Part shown: in pieces, positions 1 to 4,614 of the stretch | How the letters are laid out: every line of letters begins with the position of its first letter | Numbering within the stretch: the first letter of the stretch is position 1 | Assembly (NCBI GenBank): GCA_002309955.1 | Contig: DBXQ01000051.1 | Coordinates: 16,917 to 23,614, forward strand | Length of the DNA stretch: 6,698 nucleotides | Reading direction: 5' to 3' | DNA from: Bacteroidales bacterium UBA1208 | Lineage (GTDB): Bacteria > Bacteroidota > Bacteroidia > Bacteroidales > P3 | The notes under the pieces: generated by a model | What the model was told of the DNA's origin: nothing | The model's input: the letters and a program-made list of their open reading frames with translations, nothing else | The model's database searches: none | Program-made: the position numbers and the translations under genes

Positions 1-171
1 CACAACGGCAAGGAGGCTTGGGATGTATGCCTGAAGATGCGCGATATGGGTGTACTGGCTAAGCCTACCCACCAACACATTATCCGCTTTGCTCCTCCGC
101 TGGTCATCACCGAGGAACAGCTGCGCGAGGCTATCGAGATTATCAAGAAAGCCATTGCTTCCTTCGAATAA
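1..171 (+). CDS. rocD: Ornithine aminotransferase, C-terminal fragment (5' end outside window)
   Basis: The last 56 residues of a protein that enters from the left edge in frame 1 and stops at TAA 169-171. The fragment contains a VLAKPTHQHIIRFAPPLVI stretch followed by a helical tail EEQLREAIEIIKKAI. This is the characteristic C-terminus of class-III PLP-dependent ornithine-oxo-acid aminotransferases: the 'LAKPTH..IIRFAPPLVI' segment lies in the small domain near the active-site entrance. The enzyme transfers the delta-amino group of ornithine to 2-oxoglutarate, giving glutamate semialdehyde, and so links arginine and proline metabolism in the cytoplasm. The PLP lysine and the rest of the large domain are outside the window, so the assignment rests on the tail alone. 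Another class-III aminotransferase (for example acetylornithine aminotransferase) is less likely, because those enzymes have a different C-terminal motif. The gene is closed by its own terminator and is not part of the downstream operon. Confidence 0.85.
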   Translation, partial: HNGKEAWDVCLKMRDMGVLAKPTHQHIIRFAPPLVITEEQLREAIEIIKKAIASFE

Positions 172-190
172 TACTCAATATCTAAACTTC

Positions 191-226
191 AAAGGGTATC
201 CCGTCCGTCGGGATACCTTTTTCTTT
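191..226 (+). terminator. Intrinsic terminator of the aminotransferase gene
   Basis: A perfect 9-bp inverted repeat, GGTATCCCG (195-203) and CGGGATACC (209-217), closes a 5-nt loop (204-208). It can be lengthened by a G-U pair (194/218) and by AAA 191-193 pairing with TTT 219-221. The right arm runs into TTTTTCTTTT (218-227), the uridine tract of a Rho-independent terminator. It lies 20 nt after the stop codon at 169-171. Confidence 0.9.
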
Positions 227-308
227 TGCCACCACTCTTCACCACAAGCCGTCTCCAAACAAACTAAACCCGGATAGAAAAAAAAGTCCGTATGTGAGAA
301 AATAGTTG

Positions 309-316
309 TATCTTTG
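309..316 (+). promoter_or_regulatory. Bacteroidetes-type -7 promoter element upstream of the GH3 operon
   Basis: TATCTTTG matches the TAnnTTTG box recognised by the Bacteroidetes primary sigma factor and is followed by CA. It lies 33 nt upstream of the ATG at 350, so the 5' leader would be short and AT-rich. No good TTG -33 element is present at the expected 19-21 bp spacing. The sequence there is TCC at 287-289, preceded by an A-tract at 278-285. The promoter may therefore be weak or may need an activator. Confidence 0.6.
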
Positions 317-349
317 CAAAATTATTAGCGAAACTATATACAATTATTG

Positions 350-2509
350 ATGAAAAAAATTATCATTTGGGCCTTGATTCTGGTGCTTTGCGGTGTCGGG
401 CTGCTATTGACGAGAAAAAAAATCACCCAGATCATAATACCGACGTGTCGCAGCATCTGGGTGAAGGCACAGCATTATCCGTTTCAGGACACCACACTGA
501 GTATAGACGAACGCGTAGAGGACTTGCTGTCGCGTTTGACGCTGGACCAAAAGCTGAACATGATGCAGCACAGCAACCCCGCTATCCCTTCGTTAGGGCT
601 ACCGGCCTACAGCTGGTGGAACGAAGCCCTGCACGGTGTGGGGCGCAACGGACAGGCCACTGTGTGGCCCATGCCGATTGCCTTGGCGGCCACATTTAAC
701 CCCGAAACTGTGCAAAAGGTGTTCGAGGAAGTGGCTTTCGAAGCTTGCGAAAAGTATCATAAGGCTCGAAAGACCCTCACCAGTCGTTCATTGCGTGAGC
801 CCATAGACTATACAGGATTGACATTCTTCACTCCCACCATTAATATCTTCCGCGACCCGCGTTGGGGACGCGGCATGGAAACCTACGGCGAAGACCCCTA
901 CCTGTCGGGTATCATGGGGTTGGCCTGTGTGCAGGGGCTACAGGGCGGAAAGCCTGGGCAGGACGGGCTTCTCGCGGCTGCCTGCCTGAAGCATCTGGCC
1001 GTACACAGCGGTCCCGAAGGGGTGCGCCACGAGTTTGACGCGCAGGTGTCGCCCCGCGACCTATGGACCACCTACCTGCCCGCCTTTGAATATATCATCA
1101 AGAATAGCGACGTGCAGCAGGTGATGTGCGGTTTCAACCGCCTCAATGGTGAACCCTGCTGTACCAGCAACCATTTGCTGCTAAACATCCTGCGAAACAG
1201 ATGGGGTTATGACGGCATGGTTGTCACCGACTGCTGGGCCTTGAATGATTGCTGGGAGCGCGACACCGTCATCCCGCGCCACAGAACCCACTCCACCGCC
1301 GCCCAAGCTGCAGGAGCAGCCTTCAACAGCGAGGTGGACTTGGAATGCGGCAACGGGTTAGACGCCCTGCGTACAGCTGTGGATTCGGGCTATGTCAGCG
1401 AAGAGAAAATCAACGAACATGTACGCCGTATCCTGCGGACACGGATGCGCGTGATGATGCCTCTGAAAGAGAAAGAGAAGGCTCCGAAACCCTCTCCCGC
1501 CCTATATGAGTATTTGAAGCCTGTGGATGCAGCGGCCATGAGCCTTGTACTGCTAAAGAACGAGAAAGACCTCCTGCCCCTGCACAAGGGGAAAACCAAG
1601 ATTTATCTGACAGGCATCAACGCCGCCGACACCCTCATGCCTTTAGGCAACTACAACGGCATACCCCTCCACACGGTAAGCATCCGCGAGGGGCTCTCAA
1701 AGCTGTTTACGCTGGTGGACAATCCCCGCAACGCTGACGTGATAGTGTATGCCGGCGGCCTCAACCCTGAACTGGAAGGAGAACAGCTTGAAGTCGACAT
1801 ACCTGGATTCTACAAAGGCGACCGCACCCGCATCGAACTGCCCGAAGACCAATGCCAGGAGTTGGAGGAACTGCGACACAAGAACAAACCTGTCGTGCTG
1901 TTGCTTTGTAGCGGAAGCGCGATAGCCCTCAACGGAGCCGCCCTCAAGAGCGAGGCCATCATCGCCTGCTGGTACGGCGGCGAAGACATGGGAACTGCCA
2001 TTGCCAAGACTCTGGCGGGCGAATACGACTGCTTCGGACGGCTGCCCGTCACCTTTTATAAAAGCACAGCCCAACTGCCCGACTTCTCCGACTACAGCAT
2101 GCAAGGCCGCACCTACCGCTACATGACCAAAGAACCGATATACCCCTTCGGCTATGGGCTGAACTATGGTAAATACCACTTAGAGGATGTCACCTACAAT
2201 GCCGAAAGCATGACCGTCAAAGGACGTATCGTAACCGACCGCAAGTCTCCGGCAGGAAAAATGAGCAAGACTGTGCAGGTCTATCTCGTAGGCGACGACC
2301 CGCAAGCCCCGCGCAAACAGCTGGTGGGCATCTACAACGGAAATGGGGAATACTTCAACATACACCTCGACCCCTTCTGGCTGCGCCGCTACAACGAGAA
2401 GACTATCGAGATGGAACTCCCCAAGCCCGGCACCCCGCTGCACCTGCTTGTAGGCCTAAGCAGCAACGACAAAAACTTCATAAAAATAACATCTGAATAT
2501 TCAGAATAA
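350..2509 (+). CDS. Membrane-anchored glycoside hydrolase family 3 enzyme (beta-xylosidase/beta-glucosidase-like)
   Basis: 719 residues from the ATG at 350. A TTG directly upstream (347) would add one residue and is less likely. Residues 4-20 form one hydrophobic segment flanked by KK and RKK, best read as an uncleaved membrane anchor or poorly cleavable signal. The GH3 barrel follows, with YSWWNEALHGVG (87-98), DPRWGRGMETYGEDPY (169-184) and KHLAVHSGPE (214-223). VVTDCW (291-296) carries the expected nucleophile Asp294. The second domain starts near LVLLKNEKDLLPL (399-411). It contains ELEGE (474-478), the acidic cluster where the acid/base of related enzymes lies, then KGDRT (489-493) and CWYGGE (540-545). 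An Fn3-like C-terminal domain starts at YPFGYGLNYG (598-607). These motifs fit the xylan 1,4-beta-xylosidase branch of GH3, which removes terminal sugars from beta-linked oligosaccharides, but true specificity cannot be read from sequence. It appears to be the first gene of an operon with the next two. The gap between domains at 449-462 is unusually short. The last codons and the stop lie inside a 9-bp repeat array. Confidence 0.93.
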   Translation: MKKIIIWALILVLCGVGLLLTRKKITQIIIPTCRSIWVKAQHYPFQDTTLSIDERVEDLLSRLTLDQKLNMMQHSNPAIPSLGLPAYSWWNEALHGVGRNGQATVWPMPIALAATFNPETVQKVFEEVAFEACEKYHKARKTLTSRSLREPIDYTGLTFFTPTINIFRDPRWGRGMETYGEDPYLSGIMGLACVQGLQGGKPGQDGLLAAACLKHLAVHSGPEGVRHEFDAQVSPRDLWTTYLPAFEYIIKNSDVQQVMCGFNRLNGEPCCTSNHLLLNILRNRWGYDGMVVTDCWALNDCWERDTVIPRHRTHSTAAQAAGAAFNSEVDLECGNGLDALRTAVDSGYVSEEKINEHVRRILRTRMRVMMPLKEKEKAPKPSPALYEYLKPVDAAAMSLVLLKNEKDLLPLHKGKTKIYLTGINAADTLMPLGNYNGIPLHTVSIREGLSKLFTLVDNPRNADVIVYAGGLNPELEGEQLEVDIPGFYKGDRTRIELPEDQCQELEELRHKNKPVVLLLCSGSAIALNGAALKSEAIIACWYGGEDMGTAIAKTLAGEYDCFGRLPVTFYKSTAQLPDFSDYSMQGRTYRYMTKEPIYPFGYGLNYGKYHLEDVTYNAESMTVKGRIVTDRKSPAGKMSKTVQVYLVGDDPQAPRKQLVGIYNGNGEYFNIHLDPFWLRRYNEKTIEMELPKPGTPLHLLVGLSSNDKNFIKITSEYSE

Positions 2510-2526
2510 CCAGAACACTCCGAATA
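2491..2526. repeat. Four-unit 9-bp self-complementary repeat array (copy A)
   Basis: Four consecutive 9-mers in exact register: ATCTGAATA, TTCAGAATA, ACCAGAACA and CTCCGAATA. They match nTCnGAnTA at 22 of 24 fixed positions. The consensus is its own reverse complement when cyclically shifted, so the array reads the same on both strands and could form hairpins in several registers. It encodes the GH3 C-terminal residues SEYSE, includes the stop codon TAA at 2507-2509, and ends 25 bp before the next start codon. A second array of the same kind lies at 3271-3306. The consensus was derived from these two arrays, so the match count is descriptive. Confidence 0.6.
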
Positions 2527-2551
2527 ACAGAAAACAAAAAACAACAATATC

Positions 2552-3253
2552 ATGAAAAAACAAGACTGGTTAGTTATCCTTATTGTGGTGGTCGTATTGG
2601 CTCCCTTCTTTATCCCCGCCACGGGATTCTTCGCCTGGTTCGAGGCTTCGACCAAGGCTCACCCCTTCATCATGGCATTCTTCAAGTTTGCCATCCTCGC
2701 CACCTTTGGCGAGATGCTTGCCCTGCGCATCCGCGAGGGCGTCTACAACAAGAAAGGCTTCGGCATTGTGCCACGCATGATGGTGTGGGGATTCCTCGGC
2801 ATGTGCATTGCCATGGCAATGATTATCTTCAAGAGCGGTGTTCCCGCCTTTTTAGGCGTGATAGGCGGCTGCAACTGCCCGGCTGCTGTATTTGCCGCCC
2901 CCGAACTGACTTGGGGTAAAGTGGGTGTAGCTTTTGCCGTCAGTGTGTTGATGAACACCATCTTCGCACCTGTTATGATGACCTTCCACAAATGCACCGA
3001 CATCCACATCATAGAGAATGGCGGTACCGTACGCGGACTGCTCCGTCCCATGCACATGCGCGACATCTTCGCCAACAAGATTAACTGGGATGTACAGTGG
3101 AACGTTGTGTTCAAGAAGACCATCCCGCTCTTCTGGTTCCCCGCACACACCATTACATTCATCCTGCCCCCGACATTCCAGGTACTCTTTGCAGCTCTGC
3201 TCGGGGTGGCACTGGGACTGATATTGGCTTTAGCCGGAGGAAGCAAGAAATGA
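2552..3253 (+). CDS. Polytopic inner-membrane protein with Mpv17/PMP22-like C-terminus
   Basis: 233 residues starting MKKQDW. Hydrophobic stretches lie at about 6-24, 38-58, 77-104, 124-144, 191-206 and 209-229, so five or six membrane segments are likely. A conspicuous CNCP motif (107-110) sits in a loop after GVPAFLGVIGG. The C-terminal part reads W183, then IPLFWFP (191-197), TITFILPP (200-207), then FQVLFAALLG (209-218). That order (aromatic-Pro, then aromatic and Leu-Pro, then a final hydrophobic helix) recalls the signature end of the Mpv17/PMP22 family, whose eukaryotic members are organellar membrane proteins. The similarity is judged by eye and is weak, so the function is unknown. 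The gene starts 42 bp after the GH3 stop with no Shine-Dalgarno, only an A-rich leader, as is usual in Bacteroidetes. Its TGA overlaps the ATG of the next gene by four bases, which implies cotranscription and coupled translation. Confidence 0.8.
   Translation: MKKQDWLVILIVVVVLAPFFIPATGFFAWFEASTKAHPFIMAFFKFAILATFGEMLALRIREGVYNKKGFGIVPRMMVWGFLGMCIAMAMIIFKSGVPAFLGVIGGCNCPAAVFAAPELTWGKVGVAFAVSVLMNTIFAPVMMTFHKCTDIHIIENGGTVRGLLRPMHMRDIFANKINWDVQWNVVFKKTIPLFWFPAHTITFILPPTFQVLFAALLGVALGLILALAGGSKK
3236..3242 (+). promoter_or_regulatory. Shine-Dalgarno-like site for the porin gene
   Basis: GGAGGAA lies 7 nt before the ATG at 3250, inside the last codons of the upstream gene. The other full starts in the window (350, 2552, 4615) have no such site. 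It supports 3250 as the true start over in-frame upstream ATGs such as 3097, which would also remove the N-terminal signal peptide. The same bases encode a Gly-Gly pair of the upstream protein, so chance occurrence is possible. Confidence 0.45.
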
Positions 3254-4425
3254 AGCGCCTGCTGATTTTTATTGGAGTACTCGGACTGTTCGGAGTACTC
3301 CGAGCCCAGGACAGCTTCTCCTTCAGCTTCCACGGCTTTGTCAACCCGCACTATTATGCCGACAGTCGTAGCGTAGTTGGTGGACGTGAGGACATGATGC
3401 TCTTCTACCCCAAGCCTATTGTGCGCGACAGCCTTGGCCGCGACATCAACGACGGCTGGCAGGCGAATATGCTCGCCATTACGGCAAGGCTGAATGTGAG
3501 AATCACGGGTCCCGATATGCTGGGCGCAAAGACCTCGGCCTTTGTCGAGGGCGACTTCACCGGCGCCACCAACGCCACCATCGACAACCTCCGTCTGCGC
3601 CACGCTTACTTCACCCTCGACTGGGGACGTCACCGCCTCCTTGCCGGACAGTACTGGTACGCCATGGTCATCCACGAAATCATGCCCATGACCAACCCGC
3701 TGAACATGGGCGCACCCTTCCACTGCTATGCCCGCCAGCCGCAAGTGCGCTATGAATACCGTCTCGGCGGACTCGAAGCCGTGGCCGTGGCACAATGGCA
3801 GCTTGACAACATGAGCCAAGGACTGCTCAATGGCACCCCGCAGAGCAGCCCCCTCTTCGCCCGCCACAGCCTCATTCCTGAGTTCAACGCACAGCTGCGC
3901 TACCGCCAAGGCAACCTCTTTGTGGGAGCCGCCGCCAACCTCAAGAGCATCCAGCCCGTGGTGAACACTGCTGGTGTTGCGTCGTCTCAGCAACAGCACC
4001 GTTCTTTGAGTTACTCAATCTTTGGCAGCTACCGCTTCGACGGATTAACTGTCAAAGCACAAACCCTGCTCAATAACAGTCTTTACGAAGGCTGCTCGCT
4101 GGGCGGATACCTGATGCTGGCAGATGGATCCTTCCGCGATTGGCACTTCAACACCGTGTGGCTTGACATTGAGGGCAACCGCGGCCATTGGCGTCCCGGT
4201 CTCTTCATGGGCTACGCCAAAAACCTTGACTTCGGAAACACCGACTACACCTATTGCTTTGGCCGCGGTCACGACCTTGCCTACCTTTGGCGTGTACAGC
4301 CACGCCTCACCTACACCACACTGAAAGGTCTCTCCTTCGTGGGCGAAGCCGAATACACCTATGCCGGATACAATGAACCTGTGGGCAATCTGCGCCTTAC
4401 GCTAAGTGCCGTATATGCTTTTTAA
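3250..4425 (+). CDS. Outer-membrane beta-barrel protein, porin-like (DcaP-like)
   Basis: 391 residues from the ATG at 3250. A clear Sec signal peptide (KR, then a Leu/Gly/Val/Phe core at 4-17) has a likely cleavage after LRA (19), giving a mature N-terminus QDSFSFSFHGFVNPHYY. The mature protein consists of alternating polar/aromatic strands, for example RHAYFTLDWGRHRLLAGQYWY (about 117-137), SYSIFGSYRFDGLTVKAQ and GLSFVGEAEYTYAGY. It ends in AVYAF, with the terminal Phe typical of proteins assembled by the BAM machinery. The 'HAYFTLDWG..RLLAGQYW' strand pair resembles trimeric DcaP-type porins of Gram-negative bacteria. That resemblance is from memory and not decisive, while the beta-barrel call itself is firmer. 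It is the third gene of the GH3 operon, so uptake of small sugars or other solutes released by, or destined for, the GH3 enzyme is a reasonable inference. An open frame from 3097 extends further upstream, but that region belongs to the preceding gene. The signal-peptide coding region contains a 9-bp repeat array. Confidence 0.8.
   Translation: MKRLLIFIGVLGLFGVLRAQDSFSFSFHGFVNPHYYADSRSVVGGREDMMLFYPKPIVRDSLGRDINDGWQANMLAITARLNVRITGPDMLGAKTSAFVEGDFTGATNATIDNLRLRHAYFTLDWGRHRLLAGQYWYAMVIHEIMPMTNPLNMGAPFHCYARQPQVRYEYRLGGLEAVAVAQWQLDNMSQGLLNGTPQSSPLFARHSLIPEFNAQLRYRQGNLFVGAAANLKSIQPVVNTAGVASSQQQHRSLSYSIFGSYRFDGLTVKAQTLLNNSLYEGCSLGGYLMLADGSFRDWHFNTVWLDIEGNRGHWRPGLFMGYAKNLDFGNTDYTYCFGRGHDLAYLWRVQPRLTYTTLKGLSFVGEAEYTYAGYNEPVGNLRLTLSAVYAF
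3271..3306. repeat. Four-unit 9-bp self-complementary repeat array (copy B)
   Basis: Four consecutive 9-mers, ATTGGAGTA, CTCGGACTG, TTCGGAGTA and CTCCGAGCC, match nTCnGAnTA at 20 of 24 fixed positions, in the same register and copy number as the array at 2491-2526. It includes a perfect 14-bp palindrome at 3290-3303 (TCGGAGTACTCCGA) and an 18-bp-spaced duplicate of GGAGTACTC (3274-3282 and 3292-3300). Here it is read in a frame that gives G-V-L-G-L-F-G-V-L, the hydrophobic core of the porin signal peptide. Confidence 0.55.
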
Positions 4426-4431
4426 AAATGA

Positions 4432-4493
4432 AAAGTGAGAATTGAAAATTGGCTATCGCACCCAGATATTTCTCAACTTTCAATTCTTACTTT
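4432..4493. terminator. Long AT-rich hairpin after the GH3-porin operon, possible terminator
   Basis: AAAGTGAGAATTGAAA (4432-4447) pairs with TTTCAATTCTTACTTT (4478-4493) over 16 positions with one G-U, enclosing a 30-nt spacer. An alternative inner pairing of TGAGAA (4436-4441) with TTCTCA (4470-4475) is also possible. It begins 7 nt after the stop codon of the porin gene and ends in a T-rich stretch. The position suggests transcription termination, but the loop is long and the T-tract is interrupted. The palindromic AT-rich style also fits a dispersed intergenic repeat of Bacteroidales genomes. Confidence 0.6.
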
Positions 4494-4555
4494 CTTAATC
4501 ACAAACCATTGATTATCAAATATATCCCACCCACATAGTCACTGCTGATTATTTA

Positions 4556-4585
4556 TTGTCAAGTGGGGAAAAAGATGTACTTTTG
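4556..4585 (+). promoter_or_regulatory. Bacteroidetes-type promoter of the secreted multidomain protein
   Basis: A -33 TTG (4556-4558), a 19-bp spacer and a perfect TAnnTTTG box (TACTTTTG, 4578-4585), followed by CA. This is the full consensus for the Bacteroidetes primary sigma factor. Transcription would start roughly at 4590-4593, leaving a leader of about 25 nt before the ATG at 4615. The leader is A-rich with no Shine-Dalgarno. A short dyad TTGAT-T-ATCAA at 4509-4519 lies upstream and could be an operator, but nothing else supports that. Confidence 0.8.
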
Positions 4586-4614
4586 CACCACAAAATACAA
4601 AAACAACATTGACA

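Noticed and set aside
347..349. TTG as start codon of the GH3 gene
   Set aside because: The adjacent ATG at 350 gives the usual MKK start of a signal or anchor sequence. No SD favours the TTG.
380..391. Possible lipobox (LVLC) at the N-terminus of the GH3 protein
   Set aside because: Leu precedes the Cys where a small residue (Ala, Gly or Ser) is needed, and the hydrophobic stretch continues past the Cys, which fits a membrane anchor better.
1697..2179. A 160-codon minus-strand open frame
   Set aside because: Fully inside the GH3 gene, whose catalytic-domain motifs are intact on the + strand. No signal, motif or start context supports it.
2491..3306. CRISPR array or transposon ends formed by the two 9-bp arrays
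   Set aside because: Units are contiguous without spacers. The arrays are internally repetitive, no target-site duplication is seen, and the DNA between them is an intact operon gene with no transposase.
2743..3999. A 418-codon open frame on the minus strand
   Set aside because: It lies antisense to two well-supported genes, spans their junction, has no recognisable domain and is rich in His/Val/Glu as expected from mirrored codons. Its Ser-Glu-Tyr repeat is the complement of the 9-bp array.
4509..4519. Dyad TTGAT-T-ATCAA upstream of the last promoter as an operator
   Set aside because: Short and in AT-rich DNA where such dyads are common. No second copy or regulator gene is nearby.
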